Shown: piece by piece, positions 12,080 to 25,170 of the stretch
Layout of the letters: each line of letters opens with the position of its first letter
How positions within the stretch are numbered: the stretch's first letter is position 1
Source of the DNA: Ectocarpus siliculosus
Taxonomy: Eukaryota; Sar; Phaeophyceae; Ectocarpales; Ectocarpaceae
Direction: 5' to 3'
Length of the DNA: 57,169 nt
Assembly: GCA_000310025.1 (NCBI GenBank)
Contig: FN649745.1
Location: forward strand, 1,158,565 to 1,215,733
Translations under genes and position numbers: made by a program
Notes under the pieces: model-generated
What the model was told of the DNA's origin: nothing
The model's database searches: none
The model's input: only the letters and a program-made list of their open reading frames with translations

Positions 12080-13506
12080 TGCCGATTCACGAGATCTTTC
12101 CTCGTCAGCCGGTTCTCGGAGATCTTGTAGATCGCTGCCGGTCAGCGCAGACACGCTACACACAGCAGCTTCACCGCTGTTTGCTCGAGCGGTGCGACGG
12201 GTACCTCCTCTAGCAACACTCCGCCGTGTCGTAAGCATCCAAGGGTGTGACGTGCTGGTAAATTTCATTGCTACAAAGTGTGGTATCGGCCGTCTGGGCA
12301 GTCAGCAAGCAGCAGTCCTGTTGTAGTCTACACCGCGGTATCATACACACGACACCTGCAATCTACGGTACATGTCTGTCGTCTGGCCGGAAGGCCAACG
12401 GGACGACACTGGCCGCTAGATATACTACTCCATCTTTATTACCCAGCGCAAAAGTCCCTACAAGTAGCATGGCCGTGTTTTCGTCCCCCATCTTTTTTGG
12501 GGGCCATTCAAGTCTACATGTACACAAGGCCCGGTACTAATGAGTTACCCTGAGATCCCACCAAGACGTTTCCTTCCAGAGATCAAGAACTGCTGTGGTA
12601 TAGTCTAGTTTATTCAGCTGAGGTCAAAAACTTGTCGCCACCGACCGATGTGAAGGGTGTACAGGGTACCGATTATGATGATGCTGTCACAGTCAATCCG
12701 TATCATTACACATTGACACATACATCCAGACATATTATTACGTTTCTTTTCTCCTGTCTTGCCCAAGGATATTTGTAACGGAAGGAGAGGCTACGGTTTG
12801 GGGTGGATCACGGGACTATTAATAGTTGAGGTGTAGCAACGGCGGTCTCAGGACATCCCTCCAGTACCCTGAATTGGCCAAAAAGGGCAACTCAAAGGAG
12901 GAAAACAATAAAATCCGCATGCATGCATGATGAATCCTCACACCTCTTCGACAGCAGCCTCTAGATCGGTACCGAGCTCGGTGGACGCGCTTGAATGATG
13001 GCGGTAGTGTGAGCCTTGAAGGTGGCTTGTAGAGTGTGGAGCAGGCCTCCGGTCGTTGACACGGTTTGGTTCTTGCCTAGCACTGGAACGCCCAACAAAG
13101 GAGTCAAACAAAAAGAGTGGGCTCGTGTGGTGGCACGAACTCAAGACTAGGGGCCCTGCAAATGTACAGAACTCTCAACCACCCTATGGGAACAACGTTA
13201 ACTTCCCAAAAGATGCAACTCCATGTAGCCGCAACTATTTAGTCCGTAACATAGTTTCCTCTTGTTGCTTCATCATGTCACTATCTCCTCCAGCATAATC
13301 TAAAAACTACGCTACAGATCTAGACCAGTGACCGCCATGAACAAGCTGCACCCACCTCCCGTGTACTGCAGAAAAAGATGTATCACCTTTCGGCAATGCC
13401 ACCCAACATTTCCGCCTAATTATATGATGAGTGCTGTGCAAAAGACAGTTGGCTCGCTTTTCCCCCTGCTGTACTCTCATTTACGTGTACGTACATAGTG
13501 TTTTTG

Positions 13507-15670
13507 TCATTCACGCTTTGCTACTTTTCGCGTTTGCTTCGCCCGTCGCTTTTGATATAGTATAAGTTGATATAGTATAAGTGCTGCGATCTGTTTGAAC
13601 TGGTCCGTCTTCTGGAATTTGCCGTAGAGACACTCTTTGAGCACCGCCCCGACTTCTTTTGCGGCGCCATCCAGAATACAAGCTGCAACGTCCTAAAATA
13701 GTTAATCCAGACACAGTGTGCCCGACGGCGGGTAGGGGGGAGAAGAGGGTTTAACCCGTGCAGCCCGGAAGCAGTCAATGACAGCTACGTGACAGCATTC
13801 GACGAAACGGAGAGCGTAAGTTGATCATGATAGGGAAATCAATAATCGAGCACAGACAGCGAGCAGCTCTTTTTGCTCGATTGTGAGCTCCTCAACGGAT
13901 AACCCTTAGCGTGCGGCAGGTCGACCACCAAGTGGATTTCCCCCCGAGGGCATCCGGGTACGCACCCGAGGAAGTTGTTTCAAGGCCTCCATGTTGATCC
14001 TTTGCGCAATACAGGACTTGGTGTCGCTATCGATGTTGACCTCAAAGGGAGAATCGTCCTTGATGTAGTTGTCAAAAATGTCCATGATAAGCGCGAAGTT
14101 CGAGTCCTCAGTGGCGGTCGATGCGCGGACAGAGGTTTTGAATGCCCAAGCCGCTTCCAAGAACAGGATTGTCTGCATGGTCACGACGAAAGGTCATCGA
14201 AACGAAGGCGGGAGATGGAGGGTGGGTGGATGTGTGGATGTGTGGAGGGGGGGCATTGGCACAGCAAGCGTAAGTATGGCGGAGAAACGACCGATGGTCG
14301 AGTAACACGGCTCTCCTCTTCTTGTCGCATGACAATCAACGACAACGCCCCCCTCTCACTCCATCCCCCTCTCTAACTCCTCCCACTCCTCCCCCCATCC
14401 CTCCCGCTCTCTGACGGTCGATCGCTAGCACATTGCTGAGTTTTCGTGTACATCTATCCGAGATAGGTACACGTCTCGAGGGGAGATTTGCTTTTCGTAG
14501 TGCATCTATGTAACTATTCGCAAGCCTAACTTCGTGCCTCAAGCCTGGCTTACATGTCGTGCAGAGTGCCTCGCGAGCATACTTCTCAAAGAGGAGAACG
14601 ACGGAATGTTGGTTCTCTCTCATTCCGGTTGGTGCATGTGGTTGCGATCACCCGTTGCATTTTGCGAAGAGTTCCTGCACATCGCCTACCGTACGCAGCT
14701 GGCAAATACTCATGTGTGTACCTGTTTCAAGGCAGCTCTGATTGACTCTCACCTCGCTACAGAGCGCCCTAAAACAGAGTTCTTCGAACGCGTGCAGGAG
14801 TCGGGGGGGGACAAGAATCTGCTCCAACGTCTCGGTAGACTTATCGCTGGTTTCGATGGAACCTGGCAGATGCGAGACGTTGTTCTCGGTGGTACCGACC
14901 GCCACGGCGCTGTTGCCCCTCCTCAGCGATGGCACGAACGGGAAGAGAATGGCCACTATGCTCCCGTTTCGGGGGGCAGCCGCCGAGTACCTTCCCAGTG
15001 TTTTATTTCGCAGGCTGGATGTTTCTGTTGCGTCAGGGGGTCATGACGTGTAGTCGCACAGGAAGCGTGGGGCAAGAGAGCAGCTGCTTGTGCTGAATGT
15101 AGTTTGTGGGAAGTGTTCTGTTGTGGGTACTTCGAGCTTCGTGTGTGCGCCCACTCTTGCACGTACCCCTTGTGCTACTTGCTGCACTCGCCGTGTTCCA
15201 AACTGGCATGCCGTGATACTAGTAACTGCCCCATGTGCAAGACGTATTGGTCTGCGAATATGTGGCTGGAGCGATGATCGTACCCAACCAACAGGGTAAA
15301 CGGTCTACATAGGAGTGGCCGAGGACCCCCTCACACTCGGCAGCTTCCTGGTACGCCGAAAATGGGTGACTCGTGTTGTCATTAGTAGAAAGACGTCGAA
15401 CGGGAGCTGCGTGCTTTAGCACCCACGCTACGTGTCTTTGTCATGATGTCCCTGGGAAACTGGGCAACCACCAAAACATCCGTCGTGTCGTAATTGCTAG
15501 GAGCATGTAAATGGTACCAAAATAAAGTCGTGCAACAGAGGTGACTGGCACATGACGACCGGTATTCACTCACGTTATGCACACGACGACATGGTGTCTG
15601 ACCGTGTAGAACAGAATCAAGTACAGGTCCAGAGACCCGGTCGGGATGGATGCCAAAAACGCCAGCATCA
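13507..15670 (-). pseudogene. RGS copy A: 5'-truncated paralogue of the 7TM-RGS genes (last TM exon plus RGS exons)
   Basis: Minus-strand exons 15670-15574, 14960-14753, 14172-13966 and 13692-13507 match the last four exons of copies B and C in order, phase and (mostly) length. The first encodes TM6/7 (ASIPTG, LILFYTVRHHVVV). The next three form an RGS domain (AFEELCFRALCSE, ILFLEAAWAF, MDIFDNYI, FEVNIDSDTKS, KTDQFKQI). All four are free of stops and frameshifts. No counterpart of exons 1-3 (TM1-TM5) exists between 15671 and the 3' end of copy B at 17914, so this is a truncated duplicate. In the second exon listed, the acceptor CAG used in B is CGG here; an AG three bases downstream would keep the frame with one residue fewer. 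The C-terminal tail has a 15-bp tandem duplication (LILYQ twice) and differs from B and C. It may be a non-functional fragment or a soluble RGS product with an unidentified first exon. Confidence 0.75.
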
Positions 15671-17913
15671 CTGTTTTTTCCGTGAAAGCACGGCGGGGGC
15701 GCAAAGGAAACACGGTGTTGCGTTTAGTCGTCAAAGAAGCTCCAGAAGGACCACGGGTGAAGTGCCGCGGGTCTACGTACGAGGTAACGCCTGGTTGATG
15801 TACGCAACGTCTGTTCGTACACCACAAATTCAGCGGAGACAGCCAAGGCGGGCGGGTGTGAAAGTATGCCTCCTTCATAGAAGATCATGGACGGCGAGAA
15901 ACCTCATCCAATACCCCGGTTGTTGATACTATGCATATTTCATCTGGAACATATACAACGGTGAAGGGTCGACCCGCTCAATATTTGGGTAACGGCCCGG
16001 CAAGGACGCATCTGCACACTCATCGTCTACACCGGGTCGTGTGCCTCCCCTTCTCCCCCCCGAACCCAAATCTCGATGAACAACGGCAGTATATGTAAGC
16101 GGAGTGTGGAGGGCAGGTGCAGAGGTGCAACCATTGGTGTCCACACAACAGGAAGTTTGACACGACTACGTATGCGATCGGAGCGGAGTATCTTGCCGGT
16201 CGTTGAATAGCAAGAAACTCTGCTATAGAAACGACTCTTCCAAAGCCACCTGTGGGGATGGGGAGTGGGGGGTCTTCGGATTACCCTACCCTCTCTGGTC
16301 AGTGTCATTCCCTCTCTCCCCCTCTCTTCCGAGATGTTCTCCTTGCAAAATCTCAAGCAAGGAAACTGCTAGGCTCAGGAAGGGCAGGAAAAGATTGCCG
16401 CGGCATGGATCTCCATCTATCGAGAGAAGCCTGTGCCCTTAGGAAAATACAAACATTTACCGAGAAGAAGACGACCCAATCGTATGGATGTGATGGGTTC
16501 TTCTTGAATTTTGACGTCATCGACGCCAAAGTGATACAATAAAATGGAAAGTTAGGGAACCACTACCGCACAGTGCCAATAGGTCTGAACAGCAGTTTGT
16601 CCAACTGTATCTATCTTCAGGCGATAACTTGTGGATGAAGGCGAATTAGGCGGAATTTCGACGATGCTTGTTATCCCCACAACTAGCCTGGCAATTTTTT
16701 TCGCTCAAGCATTGAACGACCAACTCTAACTTCAAGTATTTCGGAGTTCAAGACTGGAAGAACTATGAGTTTTGGACAAGTTTTGGACAACAAGTTTTGG
16801 AGGTCGTCCAGAACTCTACAGTAGGTTGCATAAGATATCGCACCCCCTGGACCGATTTTCGAAGCTCGATTTCTCGACAGGAAAAGCAATGATGGTGCCG
16901 AAAATGGTGGCGGTGGGAACCGTCTTGTCGAGAGCTTCCCGAAAACATACCCTTTGATTTCGGCATGCTCTTCGTCGTGGAGTAATCGAGCTTTGAAAAT
17001 CGATCAAGGGTGTGTGATATCTTTTGCAACCTACGGTATGTTGAAATCGTACGGCTGAAATCAAAATCAAACAAGATTCCCTGCAGGTACAACCGCGAAC
17101 ACACTCCGTTTGGACTGTGGTCGATACACTTGGAACGCGCGCACAGGCTTGGGTCAGACACTCATGGGGAAATGCTTGGCTCTGCGAAGACACTGGACGC
17201 GACAGACGAGCACTAATAGGAGACCATCAACAAAGAGAATCTTGAAAAGCTCTTGGCCAGTCACGGGCAACAAACTGGCCACATGTGATTATTTGACTCC
17301 AAAGCTCAAGGGAAACTCATGAACACCCACTTTACGAACTTTGTTGAACGTCTCTAGGCCCATCCCGACATTATAATTCCGGTGGGCATATCCACCGACT
17401 TTTCACGACCGCTATTCAACTACTCACTTTAGTCCATCGTAAGACCCTCGCGGAAAAAACAGGAAGATCTCTCTTCAAGAGAATAATATCATTATACATT
17501 CATGGGGGGGGGGGCGAACAAGGTCGAAAGAGAACAACAACAAACACCAACGCAGTTCGGTATCATAAAAAAATAAATAAAACCTCCTAGTTGAGACTCT
17601 CATGATAATTCCATGCGGGGAACAGGGAGTAGAAGCATAGAATAAGAAATCAATCATTCATCTCGTGAGATTCAGAAACTCGGGAAAACTCTCACAAGAA
17701 TCTTATGAGGCATTCATGACACGCTCACGAAATTTGACTTCGCTGTTGTTGGGGCCGTTCAATCTGCGGTTTGTTCCTTGCGGTCAACCGCTGATGCTGA
17801 GACAGACGAATTTCACAGTACATTGTCTTGAAATTTGTTGTCACACTTCAAGGGGTCCGCTCAGGTCTATACACCTTTGCTTGTGTTCGGGAAACACACT
17901 GTAGCAACCACGT
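15671..17913. other. Spacer between RGS copies A and B
   Basis: The part up to about 16.6 kb still shows stretches similar to the corresponding intron of copy C (for example a shared ACCACTACCGCACA block at about 16561 and 33454). That marks it as remnant intron of the truncated copy A. Beyond it are a MITE-like element (16817-17038) and sequence in which I see no gene. Confidence 0.55.
16817..17038. mobile_element. MITE-like terminal-inverted-repeat element, copy 1
   Basis: About 222 bp with ~55-bp imperfect terminal inverted repeats. The left end starts TACAGTAGGTTGC and runs through CACCCCCTGGACCGATTTTC to GCTCGATT at about 16869. The right end is its reverse complement, from AATCGAGC at 16984 to CTACGGTA. 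The interior shares a conserved block (around CCGCCACCATTTTCGG on the minus strand) with the copies at 33488 and 45813, but is inverted relative to them. It has no coding capacity, so it is non-autonomous. The terminal TA may be part of a TA target-site duplication. Confidence 0.75.
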
Positions 17914-20900
17914 TCAACTCGGATGTCTGTCATTAACGTTCACTGCGTTTCCATAGCTCTCGGGTATGACATCACCCGGCGCTTTCAAGGCCGACTTGGC
18001 CGTGATCTGTTTGAACTGGTCCGTCTCCCGGAACCTGTCGAATAGCTTGTCTTTGAGCATCATCCCGACTTCTTTAGCAGCGCCATCCAGACTAGCAGCT
18101 ACAACGTCCTGAAAGAGTTGATCCAAAAGCAATGCCCAGCGGAAGGGTGGGGGGGATGAACAGGGTTAGATCCGTGCAGCCCGACATCTCGATGCGAAAC
18201 AGTCAACGGCAACGACGCGAAATCATGCGAAGAGACAGAGACTGCAAATAGATGAGAGCACCGATGATCGAGCAGAAGAGCCCGTTGTTTTCTCAACGGA
18301 CAATGTCTAGCGTGCGAACAAAGGGTTTCCCACTGAGGTCGTCTTGTACGCACCAGAGGGAGCTGTTTGAAGGCCTCTTTGTTGGTTCTTTTCATTATGA
18401 ACGACTTGGTCTTGCTATCGATGTTGATCTCAAAGGGAGATCCGTCCTTGATGTACTTGTCGAAAATGTCCATGAACAGGACGAAGTTAGTGTCCTCACT
18501 AGCGGTCGATGCGCGGACAGAGTCATTGAATGCCCAAGCCGCTTCCAAGAACAGGATCGACTGCATGCACAATGATATAGTATGGTCACAGCGAACGATC
18601 ATCGTTTCGGGGGCGGGAGATGTAGGGTGGAGTGGAGGGGTGGAGTGGGGGGGCATTGGCACATCAAGCAACAGTAGGAGGGGGAGGGGCAGAGTAGCCA
18701 CCCATTGTCGGGCAGAATGGCCCTCCCCTTCAACATGCATGACAAAAACATGCAATGCCCCCCTTTCACACCTCCCTCCTTACACCCCCTGACCCCTCCC
18801 TCCACCCCTCCCGCCCTCTGGTGGTTGAGGTTTCAACGCACTCTTTGCTGGGTTTGTGTCAACTCACGCAGTTAACATTTGTGAAAGGGCACCTCTCAAG
18901 GAGAGCATTGCCTTTGCAAACCCTTCCAACTTATCGCATGTCAAATTTCGTGCCTCAAGCCTGGCTTGCATCTCGTGCAGAGTGCCGTGCAAAGGTCGGT
19001 TTCAACGAGGAGAACGAGGGCATGCTGACTCTCTGTCATTCTGGCTGGTCTAGTGGCTTGGATCACCGGTTGGTTGCTTTGAGACAAAACGTGCAACAAA
19101 AATTGCCCACCAGATGCAACTGGCGTGTATGCATGTGTGCGCCTGTTTCGAGGTAGGTCTGACTGAACCTCACCTCGCCGCAGAGCGCCCTAAGACAGTA
19201 CTCTTCGAACGCCTGCAGGAGCGGGGTGGAAAGCAGGATCTGTTGCAACGTCTCGTCCACCTTGACTGTGGTCTTGATCAAACGTTGCGGGATCGAGACG
19301 TGGTCTTCAGTCGTATCGACTGCCACGGTGCTCTCGCCCTTGGTCAACTTCGGTAGGAACGGGAAAAGAACTGCCACTATGCGCCTGCTTCGGGGGGCAG
19401 CCGAGTACCTTAGAATTTCTCTGGCAGGCTCGATGTTTCTGTTGGGGGGGCATGACGTGCACAGTAGGATAGGAAGCGTCGGGCAGAAAGCAGCTGTTTG
19501 CGGTGACCTAGCTTGTGGAGAATGCCCTTGTGGGTACTTCAGAGCTTGGGTGTGGGCCCACTGTTGCACAGAGCCCTGGGCTGCTTACTTGTACTCGCCG
19601 TGTTCCAAGCTGGCATGCCGTGATACTAGTAAATGTCGCAAGTACAGAGCACACGTGTGGTACTGGTCTACGATCATGTGGTGGAGCGATGATAATCATA
19701 TCAAATCAACCGGGTAGGGGCCCAGGACCTCCTCGCATGTGGCAGCTTACAGCAGCCGGAAGTTACAAGAGATTCGTGCTGGTAGTACACACAATAACCC
19801 ACGGGAAGACTTGAGCACGCTTCCAACAGCAGGACGTGTTGTTTACAGAAAAGGCATCCCGGGGCGATTCCCCCCATCATATGTTGGACACGAAGCGTGT
19901 CTTTTTCTGTATCTGGTCTGCAGATACGTCAAACATGTGTGACTCGTGTTGCCAACAGTGGAAAACATTCGAGGAAGTTAAGCGGGAACTGCGTTCTTTA
20001 TAAGCACCCACGCTGTTTGCCTTTGTCATGATATTCCTGGGAAACTGGGCAACCCCCAAAACATGCCTTCGGTTTGGATTTGCTAGGAGCATGTGAATAT
20101 TACCAATCTTCAGTCGTGAAACAGCAATGTTGACTGGTACATGACGACCGGTACGCACTCACGTTATCCACACGACAACATGGAATCTGACCGTGTAGAA
20201 CAGGATCATGTACACGTCTAGAATCCCGGCCGGGATGAATCCCAGCATAGTTATCATCACTGCAGAGAACGGCGGGGGTGCAAAGAAAACACAGATTGGC
20301 TTACTCGACATTGAAGCTCCCAGGCACGGGCAAGGGCGACGTGAAGCTGGTCAACGTGTGTCGTGCGGCTTGGATTGCTTGTCCCACGTCTAATCGTGCA
20401 CTACATAGTCAGCAGAGAGAGCCATGACAGGTGGTTAAGCAGATGTGGTGCTTGGCTTCGAGCATGTGCAACTTGGACCGGGTGGGGAAATCTCATCCAA
20501 ATTGCGTATTTCTTTCTATTCCATGTGGAACAAGGGTGGACACATCTCGGCCCCCCCCTACTTAATAGGGCGGTTTCATTACTAGGGCACATCTAGGCAC
20601 TCATCATCGACACCGGACCAACAACATGCCGTCCTCCCCGTTCCACTTCCCCGACGTGAATCAGCAGAAACCACAACTTCCGCCAGGGAACGACCTGGGC
20701 TGGTCATCCCCAAGAAGACATCTCTTGTTAGTCGGGCGGAAGAACAAGAGAATGCGAAGGCGTGCCCACGTGGCGGCAAGAGAGAGAGAGCGAAAGAGAG
20801 AGTCACACTCACCAACGTCGCTGGATGTGAATCAATTACGGGACACACCATAATTCGTCGAGAAGGAGATCAACAGATTGATAGGCCCGTCTTGAAGTTT

Positions 20901-23900
20901 GAAAATATGACGCCACAATGAGAAAACCATGTTAAACTGGGGGCTTAACAGTGTCTTAAGACCGGAGGAAGTACGACGACGACAGTCAAGAGTCTGCCGG
21001 CAACTATGGCGTAAACCCTATAGAACGCCAGAGAGTGTTGGTGGTGCCTCTGACACGCTCAGAAACAGAACTCCGTCTTGTAAGTTGAGAATACTTGGGG
21101 AAAAGAACCAAGCCCCCCCGTCCTAACGTCGACTCACACGGAAGCCGTAGTGAGGCACCGAGTACACGACCCGCAATCAACATGCCAATGGCGGCATTGG
21201 AACACACCCCTCCCTCCCGCCTCTCTCCTCGAGCGGAGAGAAGAAGACAATAAATAAACGACCGCTGGCCCCCGGGAGGGGCTCAGCCGGTTGGATCTTT
21301 AAAACAGTACCCTGCCTGCTACGCATCCCATCGACCGTTCAGCACTGAACCCCATATCCCTTAGGGAAATGTATTGGGAGACGGCCGACCTTTGCAAGAT
21401 CCCACAGCGAGATCTACGCTGACCTGCATTCTCCTTTGTGAATGGCATACCGATCCTGCGACGATGAGACAACTGTAGGCATCACTGTGGCGGCCGTGAG
21501 TGCCTGCCGGCACAATACCGCCGCGACGCACTCAGCTTGATTGAGCACGGAAAATGCGCTTGGATTCGTGTACTGGGATGGGTCGGAAACCCTTGGGGCA
21601 AAATTGATTGTTTCAAGATTTCTGTGGACGCGGCAATCGAGCACTCACCGGTGGTGAGCAGCGCGCAAGCTCCGACTTTCCGTATCTCCAAGGACACCTC
21701 GAATATGTCGTTGGTCCGCCGCAGCTTACCGAAGAGCACGAGGGACGCACCCAGCGTGATCAGGGATTCGATCATTGCCACTATGACCATGAAGCTTCCG
21801 ACCCTGTGAAGGGTTCATGATGTCATATATGATATGTTGTAGATTGAGAATACCGGACTGGGTCGTTGTCGATACGTACTTCTGTGTACGGCAGAGTGGA
21901 TACATATTTTTCTGGGGAGGCTTCCACCGCGGTAAGGCGCTGCCTGAGCAATCAAGTAGAGCTCTCTATGTTGGTGTTCTGTTGTTTCTTGACTACCAAA
22001 GCGTAGTAAAAAGCGCAGTAACCAGGATGGGGAAAGGTTGAGCGAGCGCACCTCAAGATCAGCTTCCCCCCCCATCCTGGGAGAAGAGAGCGAAAACTAA
22101 ACACACATGTAGCATGCGGTGTCCCGAGCAACGTTTTCGGCCTGACGTGCTTCTGTAGACACCAATTGAGTCTCAAAACCGGTCCATGCCAGCTTTGGCA
22201 CGATTCACTGGATCCTCCAAAGTAGTGTTGAATATGTAGCAGTCGCGACGTGGAACGGAACCTCGATATCCTCAACCCGAAAACATTCAATATTCATCGA
22301 ACACATTTCGTAGCCAATGGTATGCCAATCGTGAGCCCCGTCCCTACTTATCCACCCTGTCTGCGACGAAACTCCACAAAAAAGGGTACAATTACAAGGG
22401 AATCAAGGGAACACAGCCTACCACCTCGAAAAGAGTGTATCGAGTATGTGAACAAGGACATCGGAGCTTTGGCTCACTATCATACCAAGGGCAGGTAGTT
22501 TTCTCCGCTGGTATGTTGGCAGGGAGAGAAGATGGAGAGGGAGCAGGGCGATGCCACATGTGATCCGCTCGCTCATGGTGGCAGGTGGCGTATGGAAGAT
22601 CGGCATTTGTATCCATCGGTGGTCTTCCGGGTGCCACGATTTCGGAACGGTTCTAAGGATGGGTATTGCTACACTATGAATAGATGCCCTTTGATCCCCG
22701 CCTCCGAGATAGGGGCTATCCACAACGAGGAACATGTTCGACGCTTGCAATACTCCACGCGGAGGCGTAGCTCATTTCAGATTTGAGGAGGCATTTGTTA
22801 GCCTGCATGGTTCCCATGTGTAGCATAGAGTTTACTTCAACGCGCCTAGCCGGGGTACATTTGCCACCTACGCGGAGTACATGGTCGCCTGAAATAGAAT
22901 GACACCAGCGTGGGTGGGACGAACAGCATACACCAAAGCGGCTAGGTTTCGCACAATGACGAAATCGTGACGTCTAGGGCAGTCAGTTTCTCGACAACGG
23001 GGAAGCCACCGACGCCGAAAATGATGGCGCACGAACAGCCTGTGGCCGAGGTCTTTTGAGAAGATGAAGTGTTCAACGTCGCGGCACTCTTCCCGTACTC
23101 TGCGCAACAGTGCACTAGGGCAAGCGCAAAACATCGATGTTCATCATCGTACGAAGTCGTTCGAGGTCCTGAGCAGTCGGAGATATTCCCATCCTTCACC
23201 TTGCTAGTCCGACATGTTGTACAGCAATCCATGCGGCGACCTGGACAATTGCGTAGGCGGCCAGCAAGACCTTGACCGTGGCGGCTTCTCTCTTGAGGTA
23301 TCTTCCCCAGCGCTGTCGACGAGAAGGGGTGTACATAATGAGAACTCGGAGGCCCCGTGCTATGTACGCCCCGACGAAGCAAAAGACCGTCAAGGGTATG
23401 TTGACCATCTGCAGAACCAACAGCGACCGGAGCCCAGGAAATAAGACCGTCCGCGACACCGCCCAGACTGCGACAAATTCACCGACAAGGCCTGATGTAG
23501 TCGCCAGGAGGGGAGACCTACGTTTCGATTGATTGCAGACCCAGAGGGTAGAATAAAGAGGGCCGGGAGAGACAGGAAGGGAGGAGAGGTTCCCGTTGTT
23601 GGAAATTTGATTATCTGCTGACTAGTCTAATGGTTTGATTTCGGCTTCTACATAGACCGTAACCACACCCCATGATGACGTGTTCGAGAAACGCAACAAA
23701 CAGTTTCTGTCGTGGGGTTCACGCATGCTTTTTGAAAGCATTTTCTGTTATTGTCAACTGGGACTGACCTATTTCATTGGTCAAACCAGTTAGCGTTGTC
23801 GATCCCGGCAATAGCACTATTGTGCTTGCTTTTTAAGGCGCACCACGGCGCACCTCATGGTCTGTCCTGGTGCGCACCATGAATTATCATTGACAGCGGA

Positions 23901-24525
23901 TAAAAAGGATAAAAACGAAAATCAAGAAAACTAAACAAACTCATGGGGCACCATGATGGACCGGGAGGTTCTAAACCTCATGATGCACCATGTGAAACCT
24001 GTGCATTGTTACGCGATCGCAGTGTCGAGCGAATTCGACCACTACATACTGCGTGGAGGTGAGCGGCTCCGTTTCAGTCTGTTCCTTCCTTCTGTAAGTC
24101 GCTCGCCATCGTTCACGCCCAGGCACCACTGAAACAGGAGGGGATGCATGTACTGCCTCTGTTGCTGCTAAACAACCAATCGAGTCCATGGGGCAGCATG
24201 GAGTAGCATGAGATTCTCATGGCACATCATGGTGAACGGATGCGCCATGGTGCATCATGACAATCACCTCAGACATCATGGTGCATCATGGTGCAACATG
24301 CGATACCTCATGACGTGGCCCAATCATGTCACACACCGATGGATGCAATCATGATACTCTGAACAGGCACACACACAAATATCCCTATGCATACCTGACG
24401 GCAAAGTAAAGATCCTTCCTCAGCATCCAGGTGGCGGTGATGTGACCGAGGCTAACGAGACCGTACGCTATTGTCAGGCACATGCACACAATGCGGAGCA
24501 CCACGATGATGCCGGTGGAAACCAT
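17914..24525 (-). CDS. Seven-transmembrane protein with C-terminal RGS domain (copy B)
   Basis: Receptor-like 7TM protein fused to a regulator-of-G-protein-signalling domain, the layout of plant AtRGS1; expected in the plasma membrane, with the RGS domain speeding GTP hydrolysis by G-alpha. Minus-strand exons 24525-24395, 23517-23200, 21803-21649, 20259-20163, 19384-19174, 18560-18354 and 18108-17914 join in phase to 437 codons plus stop. TM1 is in exon 1 (GIIVVLRIVCMCLTIAYGLV). TM2-TM4 are in exon 2, with the basic loop RGLRVLIMYTPSRRQRWGRY after TM3. TM5 is in exon 3; TM6 spans the exon 3/4 junction and TM7 is in exon 4. RGS hallmarks: AFEEYCLRALCGE then SILFLEAAWAF, FMDIFDKYI, FEINIDSKTKSFIM and RETDQFKQI. 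The start is the ATG just before TM1, aligned with the ATG in copy C; an upstream 5' exon cannot be excluded. Exons 2-6 have the same lengths as in copy C. Confidence 0.85.
23850..24335. repeat. CATG/GTGC-rich degenerate repeat in 7TM-RGS copy B intron 1
   Basis: Many overlapping, partly palindromic words such as CATGGTGCATCATG and CACCATGATG recur in two clusters (about 23850-24000 and 24180-24320). They lie in the intron between exon 1 (ends 24395) and exon 2 (starts 23517). The equivalent intron of copy C has no such block, so it arose or was inserted after the duplication. Confidence 0.7.
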
Positions 24526-24928
24526 TTCCAACTCTGTGCGCCTTGATTATGCGTGTACCAAGATGTAGGTCCGTGCTTGCTCGAACCCGCGAGTCTTCTG
24601 TCGCTCTTGGAAGCAATGTGCTTATACGTAGACCGCACCAAGCGGGGGAGAAGTGGACCGCGTGTATGTCGAATACCGCCGTGACGAGACCTTGCCAGCT
24701 GCCAGCGCAGCACGTTACGGATCTCTCTTCATGAATGTGCACGTCCTAGCCGCACACACGCAATACATACCAATACGGTCAGATCTCGACACGGGCGTTA
24801 GGACCGAGCCCAACGTGCGAGCGGAGTACGTATGCATATGCACGGACAAAGGGATAGAGTTTGTTTTCGTCGGAAGATCGTATCGTACTATCGTATTCAG
24901 CGGAAAAACTGGTAACGCCCGAGGCATG

Positions 24929-24990
24929 CTGGTTCTTGGTTCTTGGTTCGGATTTAGTGGGTTCTCGGTTCTCGGTTCTCGGTTCTCGGG
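24929..24990. repeat. Short tandem repeat (GGTTCTTG / GGTTCTC units)
   Basis: Seven- to eight-base units of the type GGTTCTTG then GGTTCTC are repeated head to tail. They are followed by a GGTGCCAGGTGGCAAGG run up to about 25050. Confidence 0.85.
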
Positions 24991-25123
24991 TTCTTGGGTG
25001 GGGCAGGGGCGAGGTGCCAGGTGCCAGGTGGCAAGGTCCCAGGTGGCCAGATAAGATCATGGTTGAGCGACCGGTGCTCGGGCGTCGCAGAGAGAGGTGG
25101 TTCTCACTCTCACGGTCTCACTG

Positions 25124-25170
25124 CATGTCTCATGTCTCATGTCTCATGTCTCATGTCTCATGTATGTCTC
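25124..25170. repeat. Short tandem repeat (TCATGTC)n
   Basis: Head-to-tail copies of the 7-mer TCATGTC (five to six near-perfect units), ending in a diverged TGTATGTCTCG. Confidence 0.9.

Larger units (their letters stand above)
11424..13506. other. Intergenic region between sigma-factor 5' end and RGS copy A
   Basis: I recognise no exon. The region is upstream of the sigma-factor gene (minus strand) and so should include its promoter. The visible candidate signals are a duplicated CCAAT-box block and a strong hairpin, listed separately. Confidence 0.5.

Noticed and set aside
16816-17193. Minus-strand ORF of 125 codons at 16.8-17.2 kb
   Set aside because: It lies across the MITE-like element and is explained by its inverted-repeat arms; it is not a gene.
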